A program made the position numbers and the translations under genes. A DNA stretch of 64,000 bases, taken from positions 744,001 through 808,000 of the forward strand of contig AM422018.1 of assembly GCA_000069925.1 (NCBI GenBank), given 5' to 3'. The notes beneath the pieces were generated by a model. It worked only from the letters and a program-made list of their open reading frames with translations, ran no database searches and was not told the DNA's origin. Shown here one piece after another: positions 45,253 to 55,145 of the stretch (positions are counted from its first letter, which is position 1; each line of letters begins with the position of its first letter). The stretch is from Candidatus Phytoplasma australiense (GTDB lineage: Bacteria > Bacillota_I > Bacilli_A > Acholeplasmatales > Acholeplasmataceae).

Positions 45253-47265
45253 ATGATAAATTTAGAATTAATAGAAAAAAAAATAAAAGATTTAACAAAC
45301 CAACTTAATGAAGCTAATTATGAATATTATGTTAAAAGCAATCCAAAACTTACAGACCAACAATACGATGCTTTATTAAAAGAATTGCTTGTTTTAGAAA
45401 AAAAATTCCCTCAATTCACCCTTCCTTATAGTCCTACTTTAAAAATAGGTGGTTTTGTTGAAAAAAAATTTTCTACTGTTAAACACACGAGTGCCATGAT
45501 GTCTTTAGCAAATGCCTTTAACTTAAAAGAATTAAAAGCTTTTTATGACCGTATTGCTAAAAAATTTTCGTCTTTTAGTATGGTATCTGAATTAAAAATT
45601 GATGGTGTGGCTGTCAGTTTAAAATATAAAAAAGGTATTTTATTCCAAGCATTAACTAGAGGAAACGGTGTTTGGGGAGAAGAAATTACGAAAAACGTAC
45701 AAACAATCAAGCAAGTCCCTTTAAAATTAACTCAACCGTTAGATTTAGAAGTAAGAGGAGAAATTTATTTATCCAACTCCTCTTTTCAAAAACTAAACCA
45801 ACAAAGAAAAATAGCGCAACAACCTCTTTTTTCCAATCCTAGGAATGCCGCTTCAGGAACTATTAGGCAACTAAATTCTTCGATAGTGGCCCAAAGAAAC
45901 TTATCTATTTTTATTTATTCTATCCAAAATCCTTATCTTCTCAAGTCCACCCAAGAAGAAACACTTACTTTTTTAGCTTCCTTGGGTTTTAGCGTCAATC
46001 CTTATTATAAGTGTAGTTCTAGTTTTGAAGAATTGGAAATTAAAATCCAAGAATTAGAAAAATTACAGCAAAATCTTGATTATAATACTGACGGGGTAGT
46101 TGTCAAAATTAACGAATTAAACTTACATGATTCAATAGGGAAAACAACTAAATCCCCTAAATGGGCTATTGCTTACAAATTTGCGACCAAAAATAGCGAA
46201 AGTGTTGTCCAAGAAATTATTTTTCAAGTAGGTCGTTCAGGAATGTTGACTCCTGTTTGTAAAATTATCCCTGTAATGGTTGATGGTAGTTTAGTTTCTA
46301 AAGTGGTTCTACATAATTATGACTATATTTGTAAAAAAGATATCCGTTTAAAAGATTATGTTCAAGTTCACAAAGCAGGATCTGTTATTCCTGAAATAAA
46401 AGAAGTGATTAAAAGCAAAAGGCCTTCTGATTCCAAACCCTTTGCAATGATTACTCAATGCCCTTCTTGTCATTCATTATTAAATAAAAACAAAGGAGAA
46501 GTTGATTATTTCTGTATTAACAAAAACTGCTTGGAGCAAAAAATTCAAAAATTAATTCATTTTGTTTCCAAAAATGCTATGGATATCGATACTTTAGGAA
46601 ATCAAACTTTAATTACTTTTTTTAATCAAAAACTAATTGAAAATCCCTCTGATATATACTTATTAAAAAATAATTTAGATGTTTTGCAAAAAATAAATGG
46701 TTTTGGGGCAAAAAAAGTGCAAAACATTTTAACATCCGTTGAAAAAAGTAAAAATAAAAGCTTGGAAAACGTTTTATTTGGTTTAGGAATTAAACATGTA
46801 GGCCTCAAAGTATCTCAAGTATTAACTAAACATTTTGATTCCATAGAAATACTTCAAAAAACTACTTTAGAAAATTTAGAATCCATTAAATCGATTCCTG
46901 AAATAGGAGAAAAAATTGCTTTAAGTCTTCAAAAATATTTTCAAAATCCTTTGCATCTAGAAGAAATAACAAAATTAAAACAGTTGGGAGTTTCTTTTAA
47001 AAGCACAACTACATCACAAATAAAGGCTCCTAATTTTTTCACCAATAAAAAAGTTGTTTTAACAGGGTCTTTACAAAATTACACCCGCAGCCAAATAAAA
47101 AAACTTTTGATTCAAAAAGGAGCCATTATTAATGACGCCCTTTCTTCACAAACACATTTATTAATAACAGGGGCAAATCCCGGATCTAAATTACAAAAGG
47201 CAAAAACACTAAACATCCAAATTATAGAAGAAAAAGAATTAGAAGAATTAATCCAAGAAAAATAA
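45253..47265 (+). CDS. ligA: NAD-dependent DNA ligase LigA
   Basis: 670 residues. Seals nicks in replication and repair using NAD+. The ATG at 45253 is preferred to TTG at 45244 because AAGG at 45237-45240 has suitable spacing. NAD-binding Ia domain with YEYYV and [11 protein letters not shown]; adenylation Lys in SELKIDGVA (about K115), then [10 protein letters not shown] and EVRGE. OB fold, a four-Cys zinc finger (CPSCHS...CINKNC), helix-hairpin-helix repeats, and a BRCT domain from [21 protein letters not shown]. Complete and intact. It depends on NAD+, which is of interest because nadE in this window seems damaged. Confidence 0.95.
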   Translation: MINLELIEKKIKDLTNQLNEANYEYYVKSNPKLTDQQYDALLKELLVLEKKFPQFTLPYSPTLKIGGFVEKKFSTVKHTSAMMSLANAFNLKELKAFYDRIAKKFSSFSMVSELKIDGVAVSLKYKKGILFQALTRGNGVWGEEITKNVQTIKQVPLKLTQPLDLEVRGEIYLSNSSFQKLNQQRKIAQQPLFSNPRNAASGTIRQLNSSIVAQRNLSIFIYSIQNPYLLKSTQEETLTFLASLGFSVNPYYKCSSSFEELEIKIQELEKLQQNLDYNTDGVVVKINELNLHDSIGKTTKSPKWAIAYKFATKNSESVVQEIIFQVGRSGMLTPVCKIIPVMVDGSLVSKVVLHNYDYICKKDIRLKDYVQVHKAGSVIPEIKEVIKSKRPSDSKPFAMITQCPSCHSLLNKNKGEVDYFCINKNCLEQKIQKLIHFVSKNAMDIDTLGNQTLITFFNQKLIENPSDIYLLKNNLDVLQKINGFGAKKVQNILTSVEKSKNKSLENVLFGLGIKHVGLKVSQVLTKHFDSIEILQKTTLENLESIKSIPEIGEKIALSLQKYFQNPLHLEEITKLKQLGVSFKSTTTSQIKAPNFFTNKKVVLTGSLQNYTRSQIKKLLIQKGAIINDALSSQTHLLITGANPGSKLQKAKTLNIQIIEEKELEELIQEK

Positions 47266-47291
47266 AAAGATAAAAAATTAAAGAGGGACTA

Positions 47292-48251
47292 ATGTCTTTT
47301 ACTATCCAAATAAAAGAAGAAATTGCTTTACAAAAGTTATCACCTTTAGAAAATTTTTTTGAACTAACGGCTTTATTGCATTTTGGCGCCGAATTAGAAA
47401 AAAACAATAAAAAGACTTTGTTATGGTTTAAAACCAAAAATCTTAAAATTGCTAGAAGATTTCTGATTTTAATTAAATCATTTTATGATGTTAATTCTTT
47501 GTTAATGACTAGCAAAGAATATAATTTACCTCATTTAAAAAGCATTTATATAGGAATCGAAAAAGAAATCCCTTTGATCTTAGGCCAACATCATTTTTTA
47601 TTAAATAATCAAAAAGACTTTTTCCAAGAATTAAAAAGAAGCCTTAAAAAGAAAAAAGCATATTTAAGAGGGGCTTTTTTGTGTATTGGTTATGTTTCTA
47701 ATCCAGAAAAAAACAACAATCATTTAGAATTATTTCATCAAGATGCTTCCAAAATTAATTTAATTAAAGAATTAATGCTTGGATTCGGCCTTAATGCCAA
47801 ACAAATTGCACATAAAAAAGGTTTTTTAGTATATTTGAAAGAATCGCAAATGATAATTGATTTTTTAAGGTTAATTGGTGCTTTTGAAACAGTTTTTCAA
47901 TATGAAAAAAATAATATTCAAAAAGATTTTAATAAAATAATTAAAAAAACTATTAATTTTGAACTTTCTAATGAAAAAAAAATAATTAACAACGCAAACA
48001 AACAATTACAATCGATTAATTTGTTTGAAAAAAACCAAATTCAAGGGGATTTTTCGGATAAAAATAAAAAAATGTTCCAAATAATTGAACTAAGAAAAAA
48101 ATATCCTGATGCGAGTTTAAAAGAATTGACTCAAAAATATTGCAAAAAATATCAAAAAAAAATCACTAAATCAGGCATCAATTATTATTTTCAAAAAATT
48201 AAAGAGATAAATGAAAAAAGCGAAAGTTCTTTCAAAAAGAAAATTAAATAA
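47292..48251 (+). CDS. whiA: DNA-binding protein WhiA
   Basis: 319 residues. The N-terminal LAGLIDADG-like half includes FTIQIKEEIA and AYLRGAFLCIGYVSNPEKN...HLELFHQD. The C-terminal helix-turn-helix has the pattern RKKYPDASLKELTQKY...ITKSGINYYFQKI. WhiA is conserved in Gram-positive lineages and linked to cell division and chromosome segregation. Phytoplasmas keep it as one of few regulators. AAAGAGGGAC serves as ribosome site; ligA ends 26 bases upstream, so the two may be co-transcribed. Confidence 0.88.
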   Translation: MSFTIQIKEEIALQKLSPLENFFELTALLHFGAELEKNNKKTLLWFKTKNLKIARRFLILIKSFYDVNSLLMTSKEYNLPHLKSIYIGIEKEIPLILGQHHFLLNNQKDFFQELKRSLKKKKAYLRGAFLCIGYVSNPEKNNNHLELFHQDASKINLIKELMLGFGLNAKQIAHKKGFLVYLKESQMIIDFLRLIGAFETVFQYEKNNIQKDFNKIIKKTINFELSNEKKIINNANKQLQSINLFEKNQIQGDFSDKNKKMFQIIELRKKYPDASLKELTQKYCKKYQKKITKSGINYYFQKIKEINEKSESSFKKKIK

Positions 48252-49336
48252 AAAAAAAGTTAAAAAAATTAATTTTGGGTGATAAAAAATTGTTGTTCTT
48301 ACTACTCTATAAACAACAAAAAACTTGTAAGTTCAAAAGATATAAAAAAACTATTTTTAATCTTAAAAAATAACGAAATCAACTTCAAGTTTAGACAACT
48401 TTTTTTATTTTTTTCTTTTAAAACTAAAAAAAATATTGAAATAACTTAATATTCTTTAAAAAATTAAATAAATAATTTTAACAACAATGGGGCACAATAA
48501 CTATTAAATGTTTTTTTCTTCATCAATTCATAAAAAGTACCAATCATTTTCGAAAAGATGCTAGCCAAAAATTCATTTGGTAGGTGTTTTCTTTTCTTGT
48601 TGGGTTGTCTTTATTGCATGTTTTTTTATACCAAACATCTCCTGTTTGGTATTTTTTTATGTCTAAGGTGGTTTGGAACATTCCGAAACTGTAATAATGA
48701 AACAACTAGGACACTTTTTATTTTTTAAAAAATTTTGGGACTGACTTATTTTTAGTCGGTCTTTTTTTCTTTTTTTGAAAATTAAAAAAATAATTTTAAT
48801 TTCTTTTCTAAGAACGTTTTGATAAAAATACAAAAAATTATTTTAGTTTTAAAGAAGGAAGCTAAAGTGTCTAACTTTTGGAAGAGTACGCCAGATTGTT
48901 ACGTTTTTTTAAATACTTTTTTGTTTTGAAAAATATTTTTTAAAGATAAAAAATAAATAATTTTATTTTTATAAAACTAACGAAATTAATTAAACTGGAA
49001 AATGTTTATAAGTTTTGGAATACCCCAGAAAAACTGGAAAAATTATCATACTTTTTTCTAGTTATTTTAAAAAAACTGTAAAATTTTTTTCTTCCTAATC
49101 CTTCAAAAATATTTAATAGTTTTTTGGAATAACGGGCATAAAAAAAATTATGAATTTTTAATTTAAAAATAAATTTTTTTATTATAAAATTATCAATAAA
49201 ATAAAGAACAAAAGAAATCCAAAAAATAATAGAATTTTGAAGAGTAAAAAAGTTTTTTGATGATATAATAAAAAATTAATAAGTAGTTTTATTTTTTTGT
49301 GATTATTATAAAACAATCAAAAGAGGAAGATAAAAT
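48252..49336. other. Intergenic, decayed sequence
   Basis: About 1.1 kb, no gene recognised. It contains dispersed element copy 2 (48706-48768) and a hairpin near 48636-48656 (ATACCAAACATC...GTTTGGTAT) followed by T residues, which may terminate transcription from ligA-whiA. Confidence 0.55.
48706..48768 (+). repeat. Dispersed TAGGACACTTTTTATT element, copy 2
   Basis: CTAGGACACTTTTTATT to GACTGACTTATTTTTAGTCGGTC plus T run; like 30001-30097 but shorter in the middle. Confidence 0.65.
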
Positions 49337-49836
49337 ATGGGATTAAAAAAATCTACATCCAACCAAACTTGCCTCAAAAAAACATTGCAAATGGTAGATT
49401 GCAAACAAAATTTAATTATAAACAAATTGTTGTTTTATTTGTTTTTTTGCTTTTTTCTTTCTTATTTATTCTTTATTTTTACTTTAATTCTCAAAATACA
49501 GAACAAAAAAATATTGTTGCAAATTATTTTGAAACCAACCCAAGAAATCCAAAACCACCCCAAAGTCAAACAAAACCTTTTTCACCACCACCTGAAGAAC
49601 AAATTGTTACAGACATTAAGGAATTAATCGATAATAATAATGTTTCAAATAATTATAAATCCAATATTAATCATGAATTAAACTACTTTCAAACTTGGAC
49701 CAAAAATAATCCAAATAAAAAACGAGAGAAAAAAGTTTTAGTAAATCACTTGAAAGATATAAAAAATATTTTAAACAAATTAATTAATCAAGAATCAATT
49801 AATGACATTGAAAAAATTATTACTTTTGTCATATGA
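49337..49836 (+). CDS. Membrane-anchored protein, frameshifted at poly-A
   Basis: The ATG at 49337 has a good site (AAGAGGAAGA), but after seven A (49345-49351) its frame soon leaves the coding frame. With one extra A the protein reads MGLKKIYIQPNLPQKNIANG and continues in the frame open from 49369 to 49836. It then has a membrane span (QIVVLFVFLLFSFLFILYFYF), a Pro-rich linker (PKPPQSQTKPFSPPP) and a charged helical region. About 165 residues. The following frame (49802) may be its continuation after a second shift. Function unknown. Confidence 0.5.
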
Positions 49837-50257
49837 TGATTGTATTATTTTTTTAAAAGAAAAACATGGCGATGTAAAAGGAAATTATTTTATTAAAAAC
49901 AATGAAGGCAAATTCGTTCATAACAAAAAAATTTTGAAGTTCCAGAGTGATGGACTTGAAATTCATCATGTTTTAGAAAAAGAAGAACCCGGCTTATCAA
50001 ATCCCCAAAAACTTAATTTAGACTTTCACTATCAAGAAGCTCAAAATTTAGTTTACTGTGATTTATTAGAACATTTTCTTCTACATTTAAAAATTTATGA
50101 TTATTATGCAACCAACGAAAAACCTGAAATAGGAATCAAAGGAGCTTTTCTAATTAATAATAAAATTCGCGATTTGTTCCAAAACAACCAGATTACAACA
50201 ACCAAACAAAAAGAAAGAATTAAAGAGTGCGAAATAGAGAATGGAATCAATGTATGA
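49802..50257 (+). CDS. Putative HxH-motif (HNH-like) C-terminal domain protein
   Basis: 151 residues. The centre reads GLEIHHVLEKEEPGLSNPQ, and 20 residues later EAQNLVYCDLLEHFLLHLKIYD. The pair of His, the Asn-Leu-Val-Tyr-Cys step and the second His group recall HNH/EndoVII-like nuclease domains found at the ends of polymorphic toxins; this is an inference from motif spacing only. The ATG at 49802 overlaps the end of the preceding frame by 35 bases and has no clear ribosome site, so the two frames may once have formed one membrane-tethered protein. Confidence 0.5.
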   Translation: MTLKKLLLLSYDDCIIFLKEKHGDVKGNYFIKNNEGKFVHNKKILKFQSDGLEIHHVLEKEEPGLSNPQKLNLDFHYQEAQNLVYCDLLEHFLLHLKIYDYYATNEKPEIGIKGAFLINNKIRDLFQNNQITTTKQKERIKECEIENGINV

Positions 50258-51499
50258 ATTTATTAAAAAGTTTAAAAATAAGGAAAAAAACAAATAAAAA
50301 AAGAAAGTTGTAACCATTCATAAAACAACCAAACTAAAAAATAGTTTTGCTTGTTTGTCTATGAGTTATGAAAAAAAGCATAAAGTTAAGTTTTGGTTTT
50401 TCTTAAAAAAATGAAAAATTTAATATTTTAAAGATTAATTGAAAAACTAATTTAAAATAAAGGAGTTTTTTTGATATAAAAAAAACTTTTGTCATTTTTT
50501 TGATACATTTTTTTAAATTTAGGTGTGATTTTTTCAATTTATAAATGTTATAAAATGGATTTGACACTGACAAACACAAATAAAGAAAATAGCAAAAATA
50601 TCCCAAACGATATTGATTATTGTTTAAAATTGAAATTTCATTGAAGTTTTTTGGAAACAACCCAAAACAATCAAAAAAATAATTTAAAAATTCCTTAATT
50701 ATTTAAAATTTTTTAAAATCTCAGTTAATTAAAATAAGTAGTTTTTTTATTAACTTCTCTAGAAATGAAAATCACATCTTTGAAATTTTTGCAATTTTTT
50801 TATGCTTCTCCAAATCTTTTTGTAAATAATTTTGTTTTAGCTTTTTTTAAACTACAAAATATTTTAATAATTACAAATTTATTCAAATTAAAAAAATTCT
50901 TAAATTAAACCATCTCAAAAGTATTTAAAAAGAGGGGGGTCAATAATTGAAAAAAGCGATAAGTGTATTTTGATTTTGCAATTGTTTTTTTAAAATAAAT
51001 TTATAAATTTTTTGGAAAAGATAATTATATTATTAGATTTCATTCTTAGTTGCATCAATTTCATTCATTTGAAGAAGAAAATATTTAAAAAACAACTGCA
51101 ATTGAAGTAAAGATTGTTGTAATAACTAAGATAATAATGGTTTAGTTTTTGATTTTATTGCATTTTTAATGTGTTTTTAACCTCTTTTTTTATTCTTGAG
51201 ATATAAAAAAAGTCCTTTTAAAGGACTTAAATTACTTAAGGAAGATTTTTCTAAAATCATTTTAGAAAAAATTTCGAATTTTTCATATTTTAAAGAATTT
51301 TTTTAAAGGCTAAAGTTTCTACATTTTAGTAATAATTCAGTTTTGTTTCTCTAAAAATTAAAAGCAAAAGGATAGGTTTGTATTAATTAACTTTTGTCAA
51401 AAACCAAAAAAAGTAATTATTAAAAATATGTCAAAAAAATAAAAAAGATATTAATTAAATAAGCTTTTTATTTTTCTTAATTTGAGTAATTGTTTGAAA
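50258..51499. other. Intergenic, decayed sequence
   Basis: About 1.2 kb without a recognised gene. The 85-codon minus-strand frame (50403-50660) has no ribosome site or similarity and was not called. A minus-strand terminator lies at 51204-51228. Confidence 0.55.
51204..51228 (-). terminator. Terminator of amino-acid ABC ATPase gene
   Basis: On the minus strand AAGTCCTTT pairs with AAAGGACTT, followed by seven T. It is 270 bases beyond the stop codon, so the assignment to that gene is tentative. Confidence 0.7.
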
Positions 51500-52231
51500 T
51501 TAAAATTCTTCAAAAAAAGCCTTGGATTTAGGAAATTTATTAGTTTCAAAAATTTCTTGCGGTGTTCCTTTTTCAACAATTAAACCTTTTTCCATAAAAC
51601 AAATAGTATGAGAAATTTTTTTAGCAAAACGCATTTCATGGGTTACAATTATTAAAGTTATTTTTTTATTATCAGATAATTTTTTTAAAATTTTTAAAAC
51701 TTCTTGACTAGAATCAGGATCTAGTGCAGAAGTTGGTTCATCTAACAAAAGAATTTGTGGTTTCATACACAAAGCACGAGCGATGGCAACGCGTTGTTTT
51801 TGACCGCCTGATAAAAGATCTACTCGATAATTAGCAAAATCTTCTAAATCAACTTCTTTTAATTTTTCTAAAGCTCTTGCTTCTGCTTCTGAATGTTTTA
51901 ATTTTAAAACTTTCATTGGCGCCAAGCAACAGTTTTCTAAAATAGTTCTTCCTGAGAATAAATTAAAACTTTGAAAAACCATTCCTACTTTAGTTCTTAA
52001 TTCAGACAAAGAAACGTTAGGTTTTAAAATGTTTTCATTATCAACCAAAATAACTCCTGTATCAGGTCTTTCCAATAAATTCAGGCATCTTAATAAAGTG
52101 GATTTGCCAGACCCAGAATGACCAATAATGGTAACAATTTCTTTATCTTTGATTTTTAAATTAATATCTTGCAAAACAACTTTTTCATTAAATTGTTTTT
52201 GTAAATTTTGAACTTCCACTAAATAAGACAT
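51500..52231 (-). CDS. artM: Polar amino-acid ABC transporter ATP-binding protein (GlnQ/ArtM type)
   Basis: 243 residues. Walker A GHSGSGKST near 36-44, Q-loop MVFQSFNLF, signature LSGGQKQRVAIARAL, Walker B ILLLDEPTSALDP, H-loop IIVTHEMRFAK. The length and the QSFNLF/HEMRFA motifs point to the glutamine/arginine uptake subfamily. No permease or binding-protein gene is next to it in the window, so its partners lie elsewhere. Ribosome site AAGAGG before the ATG; a promoter is visible upstream. Confidence 0.9.
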   Translation of the reverse strand: MSYLVEVQNLQKQFNEKVVLQDINLKIKDKEIVTIIGHSGSGKSTLLRCLNLLERPDTGVILVDNENILKPNVSLSELRTKVGMVFQSFNLFSGRTILENCCLAPMKVLKLKHSEAEARALEKLKEVDLEDFANYRVDLLSGGQKQRVAIARALCMKPQILLLDEPTSALDPDSSQEVLKILKKLSDNKKITLIIVTHEMRFAKKISHTICFMEKGLIVEKGTPQEIFETNKFPKSKAFFEEF

Positions 52232-52579
52232 ATTACTTATAGCCTCTTTTCTTTATTTTTTCAATATTTAATTAATAAAATTATAACATAAAAAATATAA
52301 AATTCAACTATTTTGAAAAGATTATGCTTTTTTGTTCAAAAAAAATTTATCCAAAAAAGACAAATTTTATTAATTCAAAGAAAATAAAAAATAAAAATGC
52401 GATAATAATATAAATTTAAAAAAAATTTGTTAAAATAAAATAGTATAATAATATAGTGGTGTTTTTTAAAGCATGAGTTATTATTATTTAATTTTTTGAA
52501 ATATTTACAATCAATAGGATTTTTTTATATTAAATTTTTTTATAAAATTAAGAAAAGAAGTAGAAAAGAGATTTTGAAA
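52232..52579. other. Divergent intergenic region
   Basis: About 350 bases between divergent genes. It holds the minus-strand promoter and, for the Nudix gene, AT-rich sequence with TATAAT near 52443-52453. The open frame from 52496 lacks a start with support. Confidence 0.55.
52280..52307 (-). promoter_or_regulatory. Promoter of the amino-acid ABC ATPase gene
   Basis: On the minus strand TTGAAT (52307-52302), a 16-base spacer and TATAAT (52285-52280). Confidence 0.6.
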
Positions 52580-53053
52580 ATGCATTATTTTGAAAAAATA
52601 CGTCAAAAAATAGGCCATGAACCTTTGTTTTCTCCAGGGGCTTCTATTATTGTTTACGAAAACAACAAATATTTACTACAATTTAGAAATGATTTTAAAA
52701 TTTGGGGTTTGCATGGTGGTGCTATGGATTTAGGAGAAACAGGAGAGCAAACTGCCTTAAGAGAATTGAAAGAAGAAACTAATTTAAAAGCTTTGGAAAT
52801 GAATTTTTTTAAAACTTATTCAGGGGAAAAATTTAAAATTATTTATCCTAATAATGACGTTATTTATCCAGTTGTTTTAGCTTTTGTAGTTACAAAGACT
52901 GAAGGAAGAATTAGATCTCAAAAATCGGAAGTTCAAAGTTTAAAGTGGTTTGAAGAAAAAGATTTACCAATAGAACAAATGATGGAAATTGATAAATGTT
53001 TTTTAAAAGATTTTATAGAAAAGAAAAACCAAAAAAACAATTTCAAAGAGTAA
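52580..53053 (+). CDS. Nudix hydrolase
   Basis: 157 residues from ATG 52580. The complete Nudix box is GGAMDLGETGEQTALRELKEETNL near residues 49-71 (G-x5-E-x7-REUxEExxU), split here for length as GAMDLGE and RELKEETNL. Preceding strands ASIIVYENNKYLLQFRND and WGLHGG are typical. These enzymes hydrolyse nucleoside diphosphates linked to another group, either as housecleaning of oxidised nucleotides or for ADP-ribose or NADH; the substrate cannot be told from the motif. Single gene with a weak AAAAGAGA ribosome site. Confidence 0.88.
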   Translation: MHYFEKIRQKIGHEPLFSPGASIIVYENNKYLLQFRNDFKIWGLHGGAMDLGETGEQTALRELKEETNLKALEMNFFKTYSGEKFKIIYPNNDVIYPVVLAFVVTKTEGRIRSQKSEVQSLKWFEEKDLPIEQMMEIDKCFLKDFIEKKNQKNNFKE

Positions 53054-53173
53054 AATTCAAGTTTTGCTATTAAATACTTATTCTTTAATTTAAGTCAGAT
53101 TTGTGAGTGATATTTGCAGCAAAAAATGCATCTTTACAAAAACAATAACTCAAATTTATGGGATGATAAAATA

Positions 53174-53237
53174 ATTAGGATACTTTTTATTTTTTAAAAA
53201 TTATTTAAGACTGACTTATTTAAGCCTGTCTTTTTTT
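53174..53237 (+). repeat. Dispersed TAGGAtACTTTTTATT element, copy 3
   Basis: ATTAGGATACTTTTTATT to AGACTGACTTATTTAAGCCTGTCT plus T run. The most diverged of the three copies; the hairpin is weaker. Confidence 0.6.
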
Positions 53238-53316
53238 CTATCGCTATGAAATATTTTTTATAAAATTTTTGTAAAATTATAAAAACTCATTATTGATTAT
53301 AATACCTAAAAAAAAC

Positions 53317-54045
53317 CTAAAAAAAGTAATATCTAAAAGCGGTTTCGGCTACTTCTTTTAATAAATCAAACATTTCTTCCCGTGTCCAAGGATTTTCACG
53401 AAAATACATAGAAACTGGTGAAAAACGATTATGTCCATTATCTCCATATTTTTTAAAAACAAATGTCTTATTTAATTTAAAAAATTCGTTTAAAACAAAT
53501 ATTTTAGCATCAACAAAAGTATCTTCATGATTGAAATCACAACCCCAACCAAAACAAACAAATGGAGTAATAAGTTCATGCATGAACATAGATTTAATTG
53601 CAGTTAAATTTTTTCCTAACCTTTCAACTGCATTTCCTCTTGATTGTTTAGGTTTTCCTTCTTCTTGTAATTTATCATTAGTTCCTTGTCTTTTCACTTC
53701 TGAAACCAATAAAACCTTACAAAAATCATTATCTGAATATGATTTCAAAAGCAAAACTCCCCCATCTGGTTTAATAGTGCGATTATCAAAAATTTTATCC
53801 TCTTCATAATCAGTTATTTTTCTAATACCTTTTTTATAAATAATATCCTTCATAAAACCAATGGATAATTGTTTTTCATGGATAATATAAAAAGGGTTGT
53901 TAGCCAAAAAGTCTTTAAAACGCCATTCCAAATAATTTTTAACATCTATCATGGCGGCATAAATTAATTTATCATCTTTTTTAGATTTATTATTTTTAGG
54001 TTTGTGTTGTTTAATGTTTTTTCTTAATTGTTCTGAATTAGACAT
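53317..54045 (-). CDS. EcoRI-like type II restriction endonuclease
   Basis: 242 residues. The catalytic core matches EcoRI in order and spacing: KPDGGVLLL with D94, then VSEVKRQG with E116 and K118 (EcoRI D91, E111, K113). About 20 residues later comes RGNAVERLGKN (136-146), equivalent to the EcoRI recognition segment GNAIERSHKN, with the Asn, Ala, Glu and Arg contacts kept. I infer cleavage within GAATTC or a close variant. The frame is intact. Its ATG starts one base after the stop of the methylase gene, so both form one operon with the methylase first. At least seven GAATTC sites exist in this window, so an active enzyme would need full protection. It could also be inactive despite the motifs. 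Confidence 0.85.
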   Translation of the reverse strand: MSNSEQLRKNIKQHKPKNNKSKKDDKLIYAAMIDVKNYLEWRFKDFLANNPFYIIHEKQLSIGFMKDIIYKKGIRKITDYEEDKIFDNRTIKPDGGVLLLKSYSDNDFCKVLLVSEVKRQGTNDKLQEEGKPKQSRGNAVERLGKNLTAIKSMFMHELITPFVCFGWGCDFNHEDTFVDAKIFVLNEFFKLNKTFVFKKYGDNGHNRFSPVSMYFRENPWTREEMFDLLKEVAETAFRYYFF

Positions 54046-54046
54046 T

Positions 54047-54676
54047 TTAAATCATTGTTCCTCTACAAAAATAATGCGGTTTTAAATTATTAACATTAAA
54101 AATTAAAATTTCTGAATGAAAAACAACGTTTTCAAAAACGTCTTTGGGAAGACTAATAATAGAAGAGATTTCGGGATATTCTTGATTTACAAATTTTTGT
54201 AATCGTTTGCTATTTAGTGATTGATTAAGTCTAAAGCCATAAGGTGTGAATAAAACAATTGGAATATCTTTGCCAAAAATTTCAATTATTTTTTTTAACC
54301 ATAACTCAGGTAATAATGGACGACCACCATATTTTTCCTTAACATAACTTTTAGTTTTAAAATCTAAATTAAAAGGTGGGTTTGTTATTACCAAAGATAT
54401 TTTTTGTTTCTTTAAATCTTTTTGACTTAATTCTAAAAAATTTTTATGAATTAAATTAGAAAAAGAAGTTTTTTCTATATCAACCCCCAAAACATCAAAA
54501 CCTTTTTCTTTCCAAGGCAATAATAAAGATCCTTCACCAACGCAGGGGTCAAAAATCAAACCACGTTTGATTTGAGGTGATAAAATATCATATAGAAATT
54601 GCGATACCCAACTAGGAGTATAAATAGTAGATTTTTTTTCATTTTTGAAAAAATTATTTCTATCAACTCGATACAT
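54047..54676 (-). CDS. N6-adenine DNA methyltransferase of the restriction-modification pair
   Basis: 209 residues, the close relative of the PMU gene at 7223-7900: motif I DPCVGEGSLLLPW, VLGVDIE, motif IV NPPF near residue 99, and FTPYGFRLNQ. It differs at about 20 positions in the first 205 residues and ends with CRGTMI where the PMU copy has a longer tail. The stop overlaps the start region of the EcoRI-like nuclease gene, so the protein is the obvious protecting methylase. It is shorter than M.EcoRI (over 300 residues) and does not resemble it closely, so the pair may be a new combination. A TATAAT box lies at 54726-54721 on the minus strand. Confidence 0.85.
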   Translation of the reverse strand: MYRVDRNNFFKNEKKSTIYTPSWVSQFLYDILSPQIKRGLIFDPCVGEGSLLLPWKEKGFDVLGVDIEKTSFSNLIHKNFLELSQKDLKKQKISLVITNPPFNLDFKTKSYVKEKYGGRPLLPELWLKKIIEIFGKDIPIVLFTPYGFRLNQSLNSKRLQKFVNQEYPEISSIISLPKDVFENVVFHSEILIFNVNNLKPHYFCRGTMI

Positions 54677-55145
54677 TTTTTATTATTCCTTTTCTATTCC
54701 TTTTTTTATACTTTTTCTTCATTATAGCATAAAAAAATTGTTTTAAATTATATAGTAATTCTTCTCAACAACTAACATTTATATGACGCTCCACTAACCA
54801 GAATTTTAACTAAATCAATACTTCATCCCTATAACGATAATTAATTACAACCTTTTAAAAAGGTTCTTTTGCTGTACATTTTTTTCAAGCGAAATGAAAA
54901 GATACGAATTTTTTACGCAATAATCACGTTTTTCATAATTTATTAGCTTCAAAAGACATTTTTTTAATATTTTATCTCTTCGCTATACATAAATAGTAAA
55001 AAAGTCAAAAAGACGACAACAAAATAAAAAGAAAAAATCTTCTACTTTATTTTATCATTTTATTAAAAAAAAGTACAGCACAAAACTTTTAAAAGCAAAA
55101 AAGAGACCCGTAAAAAGTCTCTTTTTTTATATTAATTCAATTTTT
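54677..55145. other. Intergenic between methylase and P-type ATPase
   Basis: About 470 bases, no gene. Holds the methylase promoter region on its left and the ATPase terminator (55105-55135) on its right. Confidence 0.55.
55105..55135 (-). terminator. Terminator of P-type ATPase gene
   Basis: AAAGAGAC and GTCTCTTT pair around a CCGTAAAAA-type loop with poly-A on the left and poly-T on the right, so it can work in both directions. Confidence 0.8.

Noticed and set aside
50403-50660. 85-codon minus-strand frame
   Set aside because: No ribosome site, no domain, aromatic and Lys-rich composition typical of random AT-rich DNA.
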